Assembly: GCA_943349045.1 (NCBI GenBank)
Contig: CALQZC010000003.1
Location: 1 to 51,278 of the forward strand
Direction: 5' to 3'
From: Candidatus Peribacteria bacterium
Lineage (GTDB): Bacteria; Patescibacteriota; Gracilibacteria; UBA1369; UBA12463
DNA length: 51,278 nucleotides
The notes beneath the pieces are model-generated. The model did not search any database, was not told the DNA's origin, and saw nothing but the letters and a program-made list of their open reading frames with translations. How positions within the stretch are numbered: position 1 is the first letter of the stretch; the number at the start of each line of letters is the position of its first letter. Positions 1 to 9,692 of the stretch are shown here, piece by piece. The position numbers and the translations under genes were made by a program.

Positions 1-55
1 CGGCAATAGAAGAAATATTATTCCTGAAATCTTTGATAGCGATAGTTTTAGCCAT
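1..55 (-). CDS. Phd/YefM-like antitoxin, 5' end only (partial)
   Basis: The reverse strand opens an ATG at 55 and reads 18 codons to the window edge (MAKTIAIKDFRNNISSIA). The pattern 'I-x-x-x-[DE]-F-R-x-N-[IL]' matches the N-terminus of Phd/YefM antitoxins, which bind DNA and neutralise a partner toxin. Just upstream (61-76) the tetranucleotide GTAC occurs as two inverted copies 8 nt apart, a possible autoregulatory site, but too short to be convincing. The partner toxin would lie outside the window, so the call rests on 18 residues. Confidence 0.55.
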   Translation of the reverse strand, partial: MAKTIAIKDFRNNISSIA

Positions 56-160
56 ATAAAGTACGTTAAAATGTACACTTAAATGGTAACTCAAGATCAG
101 ATAAAAGTCAATATAGATACGAAATAGGGTGGCCAACCAAAGCTAAAACTCGCTCAAAGC

Positions 161-188
161 TTGCTATAAAACAAGAAAATGGTAAAAT
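161..188 (+). promoter_or_regulatory. Promoter for the gene at 219
   Basis: TTGCTA (161-166), a 16-nt spacer, then an extended -10 box TGG-TAAAAT (-10 at 183-188). It lies about 30 nt before the ATG at 219. Confidence 0.5.
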
Positions 189-218
189 GCAGACATAAAT
201 TTATTAATATTCCAAGCG

Positions 219-587
219 ATGGCAAAGAGAAATACGATTGAAAAACCAATAGAAATAAAGGATGAAGATGCACAAAACGCGATACAAACCTATGCAAATC
301 AAAAGTTTAATCATGGCATTGTAGTAGGAGCGACAATTACGAGCTTGATTGCAACATTCGGTATTGCAATCAAACAAGGAGTAAAACGACAATCAGGTTT
401 AAATGATGCCATCAGCTGTGTTGAATCCGAAGTGTATGTACAAAATTCAAAGGGCTGGGTAGGTCCTAAAAGAAGTGAGGAGGCTATTATTACTCAGTGC
501 GCCGAAAGCAGAACAGAAGCGCAGGCAGTTAGAGAGCACCGTATAGAAAATCCTACCATGAATGCTGTCCAAGCAGGTAGCAAATAG
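219..587 (+). CDS. Small single-pass membrane protein, unknown function
   Basis: A 122-residue protein that I do not recognise. The first ~30 residues are charged. One hydrophobic segment follows (about residues 33-52, rich in G, V, I, A and T), then a Lys/Arg-containing stretch, so the C-terminal ~70 residues are probably cytoplasmic if the positive-inside rule holds. The C-terminal part is polar and contains two cysteines (about residues 68 and 94). A plausible promoter sits just upstream. It is followed by the WbaP-type sugar transferase on the same strand, but that gene has its own possible promoter, so an operon is not certain. Confidence 0.6.
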   Translation: MAKRNTIEKPIEIKDEDAQNAIQTYANQKFNHGIVVGATITSLIATFGIAIKQGVKRQSGLNDAISCVESEVYVQNSKGWVGPKRSEEAIITQCAESRTEAQAVREHRIENPTMNAVQAGSK

Positions 588-600
588 GGATCGTCAGAAC

Positions 601-629
601 TTCCCTTCCGACCGACAATCCACTACACT
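601..629 (+). promoter_or_regulatory. Possible promoter for the sugar transferase gene
   Basis: TTCCCT (601-606), a 17-nt spacer and TACACT (624-629). The -10 box ends 8 nt before the ATG at 638, so a transcript from here would have almost no leader. The -35 match is weak. Confidence 0.35.
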
Positions 630-637
630 ACCCTCGC

Positions 638-2071
638 ATGAAACCCATTCGACTTTTTTTTGGCATCATCAAAGTACCGCTCGATTTTGCGCTTACCATA
701 GCGGCATTTTCGCTGGCGTTGAAGCTCAGAACCCTCCCCTACTTTGCGTCATTTCAAAACCCTTTTGATCTAACGACCCTTCCTTCACCAGAAGAGCTCA
801 CCACATTTACCCTCAAGTGTGCCTCGCTCCTCGTGGTAATTTTCGCGATGAACCAGATGTACTCATTGAAAGTTTCGCGACCACTCAGCCGTGACCTGGC
901 AAAAATGTTCTTCATCATCTTTGCGTGGATCATGATGATCATCGCCTACTTCTTTGTGATCAGAACATTTCCATTCTCGCGCCTCTTTCTCATCTACGCC
1001 ACCGTTCTCGCCGCCCTCTTTCTCACGTTCTATCGGGTCGTACTTCACCTCATCAAACAGGCACTCCTCCGACGCGGCATCGGACAGTATCGCATAGCCA
1101 TCATCGGAGAAAATGCATTCGCACAGGACTTCACGAAAAAAATTGCCAATCACATCGACTACAAACTCCTCGGATTTATTGGCGAAACATCGCGTCATGA
1201 AAATCGTCCAGACTTTCTCGGAACCATCGGAACTCTGAGAAGCACGATCGAAAAGCATAATATTGAACAGGTCATTCAGGCGGAAAATGTCAACAAATAC
1301 GGTCCGGATATTCTTGCGACCTGCCGAAGTATGCACGTGAAGTACACCTTCGTACCTGATCTCATGGAGGTACAACGCTCGAACGTTGAGATTTACACCA
1401 TGCGTGGAATTCCGCTTATTGAACTCAAACCTACGCCACTCGATGGCTGGGGAAAAGTCATGAAACGCACATTTGATATTATCGGCTCTACCCTGGGGCT
1501 CATCATCTGCACACCATTTTTTCTCCTCATCGCCATCGCGATCAAGATAGATTCACGGGGTCCCGTATTCTTCACAAAACTTGATGATGGCAAACCGGTA
1601 CTCCGAATTGGTCAGTACGGCACACGATTCAAATTTTACAAGTTCAGAACCATGCACCCAAACACCCACAATCAGCGCTACACCACACTCGCTGCGCATA
1701 ATCTTCGTAAAAACTCCCCTCTCGTAAAAATCAAGAATGACCCACGCATCACACGAGTCGGAAAACTCATGCGACGTCTCTCTATCGACGAACTTCCACA
1801 ACTCTGGAACGTCCTCATCGGCAACATGAGCCTCGTCGGTCCACGCCCTCACTTCCCCGAAGAGGTAGAAAAATATTCCCAAAGTGATCGCTTCGTCCTC
1901 GAGGCAAAACCGGGCATTACCGGCATTTCTCAAATCTCCGGCCGCTCCGATCTCGACTTCAAAGAAGAGGTCCACCTCGACACCTATTACATCCAGAACT
2001 GGTCCCTCGACCTCGACCTCAAAATCCTTTTCAAGACGGTGGGGATAGTACTACGAGGATATAAGGAGTAA
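638..2071 (+). CDS. WbaP/WcaJ-type polyprenyl-phosphate sugar-1-phosphate transferase
   Basis: A 477-residue initiating glycosyltransferase of the polyprenyl glycosylphosphotransferase family. It transfers a sugar-1-phosphate from a nucleotide sugar to undecaprenyl phosphate at the cytoplasmic membrane, starting exopolysaccharide or glycan-chain synthesis. The N-terminal third holds about four membrane segments (roughly residues 8-30, 58-75, 88-108 and 114-136). A soluble middle domain follows. The C-terminal catalytic domain starts near KRTFDIIGS, with a membrane-entering hydrophobic stretch, [15 protein letters not shown] and the signature block [20 protein letters not shown] followed by PRP. 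Length and domain order are normal for WbaP/WcaJ. The sugar cannot be read from the sequence. GalE and two GT4 enzymes elsewhere in the window could supply or extend the glycan. Confidence 0.93.
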   Translation: MKPIRLFFGIIKVPLDFALTIAAFSLALKLRTLPYFASFQNPFDLTTLPSPEELTTFTLKCASLLVVIFAMNQMYSLKVSRPLSRDLAKMFFIIFAWIMMIIAYFFVIRTFPFSRLFLIYATVLAALFLTFYRVVLHLIKQALLRRGIGQYRIAIIGENAFAQDFTKKIANHIDYKLLGFIGETSRHENRPDFLGTIGTLRSTIEKHNIEQVIQAENVNKYGPDILATCRSMHVKYTFVPDLMEVQRSNVEIYTMRGIPLIELKPTPLDGWGKVMKRTFDIIGSTLGLIICTPFFLLIAIAIKIDSRGPVFFTKLDDGKPVLRIGQYGTRFKFYKFRTMHPNTHNQRYTTLAAHNLRKNSPLVKIKNDPRITRVGKLMRRLSIDELPQLWNVLIGNMSLVGPRPHFPEEVEKYSQSDRFVLEAKPGITGISQISGRSDLDFKEEVHLDTYYIQNWSLDLDLKILFKTVGIVLRGYKE

Positions 2072-2110
2072 ACTGACGAAGTCATACCCTATTTTTTTAC
2101 ACACGAATAT

Positions 2111-2644
2111 ATGAATACAAAGCTCAAGGCTTCAACGTACATCATCGCAACCCTCGCTGCCCTGGCAACAAATACCACAGCTTTCGCAGTCACCTCCTAC
2201 AAAGACATCAAGTCCTACAAGGATCAAAAGAGCTATATCGATTCTTTGAGTAGAAAATTGGACTCGACATACCGTGCTGAAAAAACAAAGGTAAAAACCA
2301 CGATAAATAAGCAGAAAAAAGCCTACAAGGATTACGCGAAGTCAAATCCCGACAATTCTGAAAAAGCAGAGCAAACGTATAAAGACCAAAAATCATATCT
2401 TGAGAACATTTTGGCAGAGGCGCAGACATCATATAAAGATCAGAAGTCGTATCTTCAAGAAATCCTGAGCGACTCGAAATCAAACAAAGAGGATATTGCG
2501 TATCTCCAGGAAAAAAGCCAAAAAGCCGAACAAACGTACAAGGATCAAATCACCTACAAGCAGGACGTGAAGTACAAATCAGATAAGTCCTACTCTGATA
2601 TGAAAGCATCGTTCACCAAGCCAAATACGAATAACGAAGACTAG
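2111..2644 (+). CDS. Secreted repeat protein with tandem [ST]YKDQ-x-[ST]Y motifs
   Basis: A 177-residue protein with an N-terminal signal peptide (hydrophobic residues ~8-25, cleavage likely after ...AFA). The mature part is built from short repeats around the motif [ST]YKD-Q-K-SY: SYKDIKSYKDQKSY near the N-terminus, TYKDQKSYLENIL, SYKDQKSYLQEIL, then TYKDQITYKQDVKYKSDKSY. The repeat-linking segments are rich in K, E, Q and S and look like a long helix or coiled coil. Lys and Tyr are very abundant and no cysteine is seen. I know of no family with this motif. Its stop codon shares the palindrome CTAG with the stop of the convergent FemAB-like gene. A periplasmic or surface structural role is a guess. 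Confidence 0.7.
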   Translation: MNTKLKASTYIIATLAALATNTTAFAVTSYKDIKSYKDQKSYIDSLSRKLDSTYRAEKTKVKTTINKQKKAYKDYAKSNPDNSEKAEQTYKDQKSYLENILAEAQTSYKDQKSYLQEILSDSKSNKEDIAYLQEKSQKAEQTYKDQITYKQDVKYKSDKSYSDMKASFTKPNTNNED

Positions 2645-3672
2645 TCCCGCTCGTATTTTTCGATAAATGCTTCGTAAGATTCTGGTTGAAAAATATAGTC
2701 GTACGCTCCAACAAAATTGAGCTGTTCTCCGCCAAATCCAGATTTAAAAGCACTCAAACCGTGCCAGTCGTGAGTCTCATCTTTGAGCGATGGCGAGACA
2801 CCCCAAAAGTCATACTCCGTGCATGACTGCCGCTTAGCATCCATCATGATACTCCAATGCAATGCATAGGGCGCCATGAGGTTGCGATGCACATTTCCGG
2901 AAGCGCCATAAAGATACGTTGCTCTTTCGGCAAACGTCACCACAAGAGCACTTGCGAGCGACACACCTTCATGCTCCGCGATATAAAGCGACACACGATC
3001 TCCCATCGTCTTGAGAAGTATTTCAAAAAACTCGAGCGATTTTTTTTCAAAACCATCACGAATTGAAGTCTCTTCATACAAAGCATAAAACACACTAAGT
3101 TCATCAAAAGTGGCCTTCCTCACGATCACGCCTCGTTTTTCTGCCAAGCGAATATTGTATCGACACTTCTGTTTCATCTCAGCCAGAAGGGTCTCGGAAG
3201 ATTTTTGTAAATCAACCACACGAGTGTGCTTTGGCATGAGATTAAGAGGCGCCTTGCTCCAACCCAAAAGAAGCCAAGAAGGAAGTTCTTGAGTTCGAAT
3301 CTCCATCCGAATATGCGTCGTACGTATCTCCGGCGTCAGAGAAACAATTCGGTGAAGAGCAGTCTCAAGAGCTCGCCACTGCCAAAAAAGCATATCATGA
3401 TCGCTAAAGTTCATAACCGGACCCTCGGGAATATAGAGAAAATTCGTATCATTCGTACAGGAAAACTCATGGACAACACATCCTCCAACCAACTCCTGGG
3501 ACTTCAAGTCAAAAATACCGATTTTATATGTTTCCCAATGATCATGCTGTTTGAAATCCGCCCACGAAAACAACTGATGAAAGCCAGAAAATGAAGACCG
3601 AGCCACAAGCTCTTCCCACCTCGACTGAAGTTCTGGAGAAATGTATGCACAAAAATAAGACATCGAAGACAT
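2641..3672 (-). CDS. FemAB-family aminoacyltransferase (peptidoglycan bridge or related GNAT-fold enzyme)
   Basis: About 343 residues from the ATG at 3672. An in-frame TTG at 3690 and an ATG at 3663 are alternatives. The protein has the FemAB/FemABX layout: an N-terminal half with a W-rich stretch (FSGFHQLFSWADFKQ), a segment KQKCRYNIRLAEKRGV typical of the family's 'R-x-x-I-R-x-A-x-K-x-G' motif, and a C-terminal GNAT-like half with ERATYLYGAS and YDFWGVSPS. Family members add amino acids to peptidoglycan stem peptides from aminoacyl-tRNA, and some act on other surface polymers. It is convergent with the repeat protein upstream, and the two stop codons overlap. Confidence 0.88.
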   Translation of the reverse strand: MSSMSYFCAYISPELQSRWEELVARSSFSGFHQLFSWADFKQHDHWETYKIGIFDLKSQELVGGCVVHEFSCTNDTNFLYIPEGPVMNFSDHDMLFWQWRALETALHRIVSLTPEIRTTHIRMEIRTQELPSWLLLGWSKAPLNLMPKHTRVVDLQKSSETLLAEMKQKCRYNIRLAEKRGVIVRKATFDELSVFYALYEETSIRDGFEKKSLEFFEILLKTMGDRVSLYIAEHEGVSLASALVVTFAERATYLYGASGNVHRNLMAPYALHWSIMMDAKRQSCTEYDFWGVSPSLKDETHDWHGLSAFKSGFGGEQLNFVGAYDYIFQPESYEAFIEKYERD

Positions 3673-3710
3673 GCTAACAATAAAACCCAACGGAATACAA
3701 GCCCTAAACC

Positions 3711-3739
3711 TTGTGTTTTGGCTTCAAGTAACCTAGAAT
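3711..3739 (+). promoter_or_regulatory. Promoter for secA
   Basis: TTGTGT (3711-3716), a 17-nt spacer and TAGAAT (3734-3739), giving a leader of about 36 nt before the secA ATG. No Shine-Dalgarno sequence is visible before that ATG. Confidence 0.55.
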
Positions 3740-3781
3740 ACCTAGGCTTTTTAGCGAAACTTTGAACTTTACCAAAATCAC

Positions 3782-6358
3782 ATGCTCCGAAAAATTATTA
3801 ACGCTATTCTCGGCGATCCAAATGAGAAAGAGATTCGATCAATTCTTCCGCTCGTAGAGCGAACAAACGAGTGGTTTGAGAAGTACCAGACCGAGCTCAC
3901 GACAGACGAAGATTTTCCAAAAAAGACGGAGGAGTTCAAAGAGCGAATTGCCAACGGTGAGTCACTGGACAGTCTGCTTCCAGAGGCGTTTGGGCTGGTA
4001 AAAGCCGCCTGTGTGCGACTCTGTGGCCGAAGTTGGGATGTATCTGGCAATCCACAGGAGTGGGAGATGGTTCCGTATAACGTGCAAATTATTGGAGGAG
4101 CCGTCCTGCATCGTGGAAAAATTGCCGAGATGAAAACCGGTGAAGGTAAAACACTCGTCTGTACCTTTCCTGTCTATCTCAATGCGCTCAGTGGAAAAGG
4201 TGTCTGGGTGGTCACGGTCAACGATTACCTCGCGCGACGTGATGCTGAGTGGATGGGTGGACTGCATAAATTTCTCGGTCTCACTGTGGGAACGATTAGA
4301 CACGACCAGTCACACGAAGAAAAAAAACTCGCCTACGAGTGTGACATCGTCTACGGAACGAACAACGAATTTGGTTTCGACTACCTCCGTGACAACATGG
4401 CAACAAACAAAGAACAGATGGTACAGCGAGGTCTTAATTATGGGCTTATTGATGAGGTTGATTCGATCTTGATCGATGAAGCACGAACACCACTTATTAT
4501 TTCGGCACCGGCAGAAGAGTCTACCTCGAAGTACCAAGAATATGCTCAAATCGTAAAACAGTTAGAAAAAGATCGGGACTTTCTTCTCGATGAAAAAGTG
4601 AAAGCGGCATTTCTGACCGATGCTGGTATCTCACGACTCGAGGGCATTCTCGGTGTTGATAATATTTATACCGATGCCGGATTCTCGGAAGTTCATCACC
4701 TCGAGCAGGCGCTAAAGGCATATGCTGCCTACAAAAACGACGTCGACTATGTTGTGAAAGATGGAGAAATTCTGATCGTGGATGAGTTTACCGGACGTCT
4801 GATGTCCGGCCGCCGTTACTCAGATGGGCTTCACCAGGCGATCGAGGCAAAAGAAGGCGTCGAGATTAAACGTGAGAGCCGAACACTCGCAACCGTCACG
4901 CTGCAGAACTTTTTTCGACTCTTCAACAAACTCGCCGGTATGACCGGTACAGCGCAGACAGAAGCCGAGGAGTTCGTACAGATTTATGGACTGGAAACGA
5001 TCATCATTCCAACGTACCGACCAGTCAACCGCGATGATGTCACCGACGCGATCTTCAAAAATCAGCGTGGAAAATTTCTCGCAACCGTAGAGAAAATTAA
5101 AGAACTTCACCTGAAAGGTCAGCCAGTACTTGTCGGTACTATCTCTGTTGAGCGTTCAGAATTAATCAGTGAACTTTTGAAGCGTCAGGGAATTCCACAT
5201 AATGTTTTGAACGCGAAAAATCACGCGCATGAAGCGGAAATCGTGAAGAATGCCGGTCAACGAGGTGCTGTTACCATCGCGACCAATATGGCCGGGCGTG
5301 GCACCGATATCAAACTTGGCGAGGGCGTAGTAGAGCTCGGTGGCCTCTTCGTGCTTGGCACAGAACGTCACGAGTCGCGACGTATCGATAATCAGCTCCG
5401 CGGTCGATCTGGACGTCAGGGCGATCCAGGTACGAGTCAGTTTTTCGTCTCAATGGAAGACGACCTTATGCGACTTTTTGGATCAGATCGAGTCCAGCGA
5501 ATGATGGAGGCTCTGAAAATTCCAGAGGACATGCCAATCGAGAATCGGCTTATTTCTGGCGCTATCGAGAGTGCGCAAAAAAAAGTTGAAGGCCATCACT
5601 TCGATGTTCGTAAGCACCTCGTGCAGTATGACGATGTCATGAACATGCACCGTGAAATTATTTACAGCCGACGACGAAAAGTACTCTTCAGTGATGATAT
5701 CAAGAATGATGTTTTCCTGAGTATCAGCGAAGTTGCAGAAGGCATTGTTCGTAACTACACCGGCGTACTTCCACCAAATGAGTGGGACCTCGAGAAAATC
5801 GCCGAAGAAATTCGGGCGATCGAAGGCAGCCCTTCAAAACCGCTGACCGTTGAAGATATGAAGGGTGCGAGAACACCAGAAGAACTCGTAGAAAAAGTAA
5901 AAACCTATCTATTTGAGGAGTACGACTTTCGTGAAAAGAAACTCCCAAGCAGTGAAATCATGCGAAATGTTGAACGAAATATTTCACTTCGTATTGTCGA
6001 TGATCTCTGGATGGCACACATCGAAAACATGCAAGGCCTCCGCGAAGCAATCAGTCTCCGTGGCTATGCACAGCGCGATCCACTCATCGAATATAAACAG
6101 GAAGGATTCATGGCATTCGAAAAACTCCTCGCCAATATTCGATTCAACTGCGTGAACACGCTTTTCAAGATCGAGATTACCGTCACAAATCAAGAAGAGC
6201 TGGCCCCAAAACCGCCAAGAAAAATGATGACGAACGAGGCTCAGATCGAGTCAGTCATCTCTGGCGCCGTCCATAACGAACCAACCGTCGGCCGCAACGA
6301 CCCATGCCCATGCGGCAGCGGCAAGAAGTATAAGAAATGCCACGGCGCAGAAGCATAA
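3782..6358 (+). CDS. secA: Preprotein translocase ATPase SecA
   Basis: An 858-residue SecA, the ATPase motor that pushes unfolded preproteins through SecYEG at the membrane. Visible motifs: Walker [11 protein letters not shown] near residue 120, [15 protein letters not shown], the DEAD-type Walker [19 protein letters not shown], the preprotein cross-linking domain, [24 protein letters not shown], helicase motif [18 protein letters not shown], and the long helical scaffold. The C-terminal zinc motif [19 protein letters not shown] is intact, so the SecB/ribosome-binding tail is present. The length is typical. The ATG at 3782 gives the usual N-terminus. A serine hydrolase gene follows closely on the same strand and may be co-transcribed. 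Confidence 0.98.
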   Translation: MLRKIINAILGDPNEKEIRSILPLVERTNEWFEKYQTELTTDEDFPKKTEEFKERIANGESLDSLLPEAFGLVKAACVRLCGRSWDVSGNPQEWEMVPYNVQIIGGAVLHRGKIAEMKTGEGKTLVCTFPVYLNALSGKGVWVVTVNDYLARRDAEWMGGLHKFLGLTVGTIRHDQSHEEKKLAYECDIVYGTNNEFGFDYLRDNMATNKEQMVQRGLNYGLIDEVDSILIDEARTPLIISAPAEESTSKYQEYAQIVKQLEKDRDFLLDEKVKAAFLTDAGISRLEGILGVDNIYTDAGFSEVHHLEQALKAYAAYKNDVDYVVKDGEILIVDEFTGRLMSGRRYSDGLHQAIEAKEGVEIKRESRTLATVTLQNFFRLFNKLAGMTGTAQTEAEEFVQIYGLETIIIPTYRPVNRDDVTDAIFKNQRGKFLATVEKIKELHLKGQPVLVGTISVERSELISELLKRQGIPHNVLNAKNHAHEAEIVKNAGQRGAVTIATNMAGRGTDIKLGEGVVELGGLFVLGTERHESRRIDNQLRGRSGRQGDPGTSQFFVSMEDDLMRLFGSDRVQRMMEALKIPEDMPIENRLISGAIESAQKKVEGHHFDVRKHLVQYDDVMNMHREIIYSRRRKVLFSDDIKNDVFLSISEVAEGIVRNYTGVLPPNEWDLEKIAEEIRAIEGSPSKPLTVEDMKGARTPEELVEKVKTYLFEEYDFREKKLPSSEIMRNVERNISLRIVDDLWMAHIENMQGLREAISLRGYAQRDPLIEYKQEGFMAFEKLLANIRFNCVNTLFKIEITVTNQEELAPKPPRKMMTNEAQIESVISGAVHNEPTVGRNDPCPCGSGKKYKKCHGAEA

Positions 6359-6369
6359 AAAATGACTCC

Positions 6370-6966
6370 ATGAAGGAAGCTCTCATCATTCACGGGTACA
6401 ACGGCACCAAAGATGGAAACTGGTTTCCATGGCTCAAGCACGAACTTGAACAGCTCAACTTCCACGTCGACTGCCCCCAGTTTCCCCACGCCGATGAACC
6501 GCAAGAACAAGAGTGGACACACACCATAAAAGAGCTCTGGAAGCCAGAAAATAAGCCATCACCAGAAACCACATTTCGAACCATCGTCGGGCACAGCCTC
6601 GGCGGAACCGAGGTTCTTCGCGCGCTCGAACTCGACTGGGCAACACCCATCGATCTTGCCGTAATCGTCGCCGCCACCAACAATGACTCGCGCCGTCCGG
6701 CGCTCGCCAACTTTTTCACCACACCCTTCGACTTCAAAAAAATCGCCCGCAACTGCAAAAAATTCATCCTGATTTTTTCCGACAACGACCCCCACATCAA
6801 CCTCGAAACCGGTCCCTACTTCCAACACCAGCTCAACTCTGAAGACTCACCAGCGGAACTCTTCATGCTGCACGAAGCCGGCCACCTCATGAAAAGCGAC
6901 GGCTACGAAGAGTTTCCGATGTTGCTGGAGCTGATTAAAAAGGCTTCATCCCAGCAAGCTAGTTAG
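6370..6966 (+). CDS. RBBP9/YdeN-type alpha/beta serine hydrolase
   Basis: 198 residues from the ATG at 6370. A longer in-frame start at 6337 would overlap secA. The N-terminus is a typical strand-turn ALIIHGYNGTKDGNW. The nucleophile elbow is GHSLGG, the acid is probably in IFSDNDPHI, and the catalytic His is in HEAGHLMKSDGYEEFP. These features fit the RBBP9/YdeN family of small serine hydrolases, whose natural substrates are mostly unknown. Length is normal (about 190 residues). It lies 11 nt after secA with no clear promoter, so it is probably transcribed with it. No functional link to secretion is evident. Confidence 0.88.
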   Translation: MKEALIIHGYNGTKDGNWFPWLKHELEQLNFHVDCPQFPHADEPQEQEWTHTIKELWKPENKPSPETTFRTIVGHSLGGTEVLRALELDWATPIDLAVIVAATNNDSRRPALANFFTTPFDFKKIARNCKKFILIFSDNDPHINLETGPYFQHQLNSEDSPAELFMLHEAGHLMKSDGYEEFPMLLELIKKASSQQAS

Positions 6967-7035
6967 CTTCAAAAAAATCCCTGTCTGCGCGTTTCCGCAT
7001 TTTATTCTAGAATTACTACATTAACTCGAGGTTCC

Positions 7036-8592
7036 CTAACTTCCATTAAACGTACTCGTAAGGCCTTCTTCTCGCTGTGCGGCAAGTCGATTACGCTCTT
7101 CTTTTACAGCTGGATCATTATCAACATAGTAAGAATGACAGATCTGAACCGCTTTTTTACGATTACTCTGATCAATCAAGTAGCTAATTCGAATCTGATT
7201 TTTTCCGTGAGAAACAGAGTAGATATTAATACCAAAGGCACCGAGTGTTGAAGAAATAGAACCAAGAACAGAAGGACGATCTTTAAGTTCAGTGCCAATA
7301 AATGAAAGAGCGGCAAATTTCTCCTTATCCCACTCGGTCTTCTGAACATCAAAACGCTCACCCTTCACTTCAATAGTTTTGCAACTATCAATTACCTCAC
7401 GAATCCGTAATCGAGTGGCCTGACGATCAGCAGCATCCTGAGGTAAAGGAATACTAAAAGTAATACTTGTACCCTCGCAGCAGATAAGATCAAGACTAAT
7501 ATTATGCTCTGCGAACTTCGCCGTAAGAACCGCTCCAAATCCAGGCTCATCAGCCATTTCAGGAATAGTAAATGTAAGGGCATCAACATAAGGATTCGTG
7601 ACAATATCCTTGAATAAATAACGAGTATCAACGGAACCCGTCGTAATATTGGTACCAAAATCAGGATCAAGGCGTTTTAAATTTCGAATTCGCACACCCA
7701 TGCCATTTTGAAGTGCATAAGAAAGTGCACGCACATTAATAATTCCGCTTCCAGCAGCGGCATTTTCAAGCGCCTCAGCAATAGAAACATCTTCATGAAG
7801 TCGAGGCTTGTTACCTGGCCCCAGATCCTTGGGATTCGCAGTATAGATACCATCAACATCCTTCCAGAATGTTGGATCTGGAGTGGTTTCACCAAGATCA
7901 CGAAGTGCCTGATTGACATTCGTACCCATAATATCACTATAACCACGCCCCTGATGCGGAACCATGCCACGGGGAGTTCCGCGCATATGACCGCCAAAAA
8001 TACGAATAACATCACTCTGAACCCTCTGAAGTGCCTGAATAATTCCGGCTTTTTTTGCAGCACTAACTCTTGTATTGGTAACTTCTCCGTGACTCAAAAG
8101 ATCCTGATCAGCTTGAACATTTTCAACATGAACCGCCTGCTTACCTTCTTGCTCAAGGTACATCTGTAAGAACGCCGCCGCCATATCTTCACCAAAACCA
8201 ATAATCTGATCTCGAATCTGAAAAGAGCCATCAACTGGCTTAAGAACACTGGAAACAGCCTTATGTGTCATCAGTGAGTGGCGAATAATATCAAAACTTG
8301 AGTTATATTTCTGTCGAACTCTTTCAGAAAAATCGCCCTGAAAAAACTTCTCAATCATCTCATGATGTTTTTGACCAACGGACTGAAAAGCTGCATCAAT
8401 ATCACTCTCTAAATAATGAGTACCACTCAATCTATCCATCGCGGCCGTAAGCATATTCGTTACTCCTTCAAAGGCAGAAACAACATAGACAATATTCCAG
8501 TTACGCTTTTCGAGAACACCCGTAAGGTTGCCAATAACATCGAGTTGAACCATATTGGCTCCTCCAATTTTATGAACAGTAGTAAGATTCAT
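7036..8592 (-). CDS. Aspartokinase with C-terminal ACT region
   Basis: 518 residues. It resembles aspartokinases, which phosphorylate aspartate as the first step towards Lys, Thr, Met, diaminopimelate or ectoine. Motifs: N-terminal VHKIGGANM (the family's K-[FI]-GG-[TS]-S, here with Ala at the Thr position), VVSAFEGVTNML, the central FGGHMRG and GRGYSDIMGTNVNQAL, DVDGIYTANPKDLGPG, and RALSYALQNGMGVRIRNLKRLDPDFGTNI. The C-terminal ~170 residues contain two ACT-like segments (about LTFTIPEMADEPGFGAVL and FAALSFIGTELKDRPSVLGS). The wording KIGG...VVSAFEGVTNML recalls the ectoine-type aspartokinases more than LysC. No ectABC, asd, dapA or hom gene is in the window, so its pathway is unknown. A promoter lies just upstream. 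Confidence 0.85.
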   Translation of the reverse strand: MNLTTVHKIGGANMVQLDVIGNLTGVLEKRNWNIVYVVSAFEGVTNMLTAAMDRLSGTHYLESDIDAAFQSVGQKHHEMIEKFFQGDFSERVRQKYNSSFDIIRHSLMTHKAVSSVLKPVDGSFQIRDQIIGFGEDMAAAFLQMYLEQEGKQAVHVENVQADQDLLSHGEVTNTRVSAAKKAGIIQALQRVQSDVIRIFGGHMRGTPRGMVPHQGRGYSDIMGTNVNQALRDLGETTPDPTFWKDVDGIYTANPKDLGPGNKPRLHEDVSIAEALENAAAGSGIINVRALSYALQNGMGVRIRNLKRLDPDFGTNITTGSVDTRYLFKDIVTNPYVDALTFTIPEMADEPGFGAVLTAKFAEHNISLDLICCEGTSITFSIPLPQDAADRQATRLRIREVIDSCKTIEVKGERFDVQKTEWDKEKFAALSFIGTELKDRPSVLGSISSTLGAFGINIYSVSHGKNQIRISYLIDQSNRKKAVQICHSYYVDNDPAVKEERNRLAAQREEGLTSTFNGS

Positions 8593-8614
8593 TTTTTCCT
8601 TTTATAGGAAACCT

Positions 8615-8643
8615 ACATTAAAGAATCGGCTCCATGCCGTCAA
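8615..8643 (-). promoter_or_regulatory. Promoter for the aspartokinase gene
   Basis: On the reverse strand TTGACG (8643-8638), a 17-nt spacer and TAATGT (8620-8615). The leader contains AAAAGGAAAAA just before the ATG, which could act as a Shine-Dalgarno sequence. Confidence 0.5.
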
Positions 8644-8674
8644 TATTGACCTATATAAAAAATCTGGGTCAGTC

Positions 8675-9673
8675 CTATTTCTTCCTCTCCCAATTCCACG
8701 CACTCTCGATAATATCACGCAGGGCGGCGCGTTTTGGCTCCCAGCCGAGGACTTCACGGGCCTTGGTACTATCGGCGACGAGGGCAACGGGATCGCCTTC
8801 ACGGCGAGGCTCTTCGACAGAAGGCAATTTTCCACCAACAACTTCTTCAGCCACAGACACGATATCGCGAACCGTAAATCCAGCTCCATTTCCCAAATTA
8901 AATACATCACTCGCACCGCCATCAAAAAGATATTTGAGAGCAAGGACATGCGCATCAACCAGATCATTCACATGAATGTAATCACGAACACAGGTACCGT
9001 CTTTTGTTGGATAATCAGCGCCATACATTTCGATACGAGGTAACTCCCCTTTCGCAACCTGGAGCACACGTGGAATCAAATGCGTCTCGTGTGGATGCCA
9101 CTCACCAATCTCACCCGAAGCATCGGCGCCCGCCGCATTGAAGTACCGCAACGCTACATAGTGAAAATCACGTCCCTCTTTATCTGACTCAATCTTCAAA
9201 CGTTTCTCAAACTCAAGTTTCGTCGTCCCATAATAATTCACCGGGTGGAGACTCGCGTCTTCGGAGATAGGAACCGTTTCTGGCTCACCATAGACCGCCG
9301 CCGTCGAGGAGAAAATGAAATATTTCACACCAAATTCTTCACAGATACGGAGTAAGCGTTCACCGCACACCACATTATTATAATAAAAATCCTCGCGCTC
9401 TTTCCCTGAAAGACCCGCTTCGATACGACCGGCAAAATGCATCACCGCGGTAATCGGCATACCTCGCTCTTTTTGCTGCTGGAAAAGATCCCGCATCAGC
9501 GCGGTATCACCAATATCCGTTTCAAAAAAATGTGCCTCAGGTGGCACGAACTCACGGTGGCCGCCTTTCAAATTATCAACCACCGTCACATCGTATGCTT
9601 CTTGCAAAAGCGCACGGACCGCATGTGATCCGATGTAGCCAGCTCCGCCGGTAACGAGAATATGCTGTTTCAT
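8675..9673 (-). CDS. galE: UDP-glucose 4-epimerase GalE
   Basis: 332 residues, an extended short-chain dehydrogenase. It interconverts UDP-glucose and UDP-galactose (or the N-acetyl forms) and so supplies sugar donors for surface glycans. The NAD-binding motif GGAGYIG is at residues ~8-14, followed by the acidic turn VVDNLKGGHREF. The catalytic Ser/Thr region is FSSTAAVYGE and the Y-x3-K pair is in YYGTTK. RDYIHVNDLVDAHVLAL and the C-terminal GWEPKRA are typical. It follows ftsK by 19 nt on the same strand and has no separate promoter, so the two are probably co-transcribed. Confidence 0.95.
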   Translation of the reverse strand: MKQHILVTGGAGYIGSHAVRALLQEAYDVTVVDNLKGGHREFVPPEAHFFETDIGDTALMRDLFQQQKERGMPITAVMHFAGRIEAGLSGKEREDFYYNNVVCGERLLRICEEFGVKYFIFSSTAAVYGEPETVPISEDASLHPVNYYGTTKLEFEKRLKIESDKEGRDFHYVALRYFNAAGADASGEIGEWHPHETHLIPRVLQVAKGELPRIEMYGADYPTKDGTCVRDYIHVNDLVDAHVLALKYLFDGGASDVFNLGNGAGFTVRDIVSVAEEVVGGKLPSVEEPRREGDPVALVADSTKAREVLGWEPKRAALRDIIESAWNWERKK

Positions 9674-9692
9674 ACATCATGCAAATCAAAAA

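Noticed and set aside
863-1375. Open frame opposite the sugar-transferase gene (about 170 codons)
   Set aside because: No domain or promoter; it mirrors the codon bias of the real gene on the other strand.
7028-7041. GAGGTTCCCTAACT occurs here and, inverted, near 27757-27770
   Set aside because: A 14-nt match on both strands of 51 kb is expected by chance a few times; no extended similarity.
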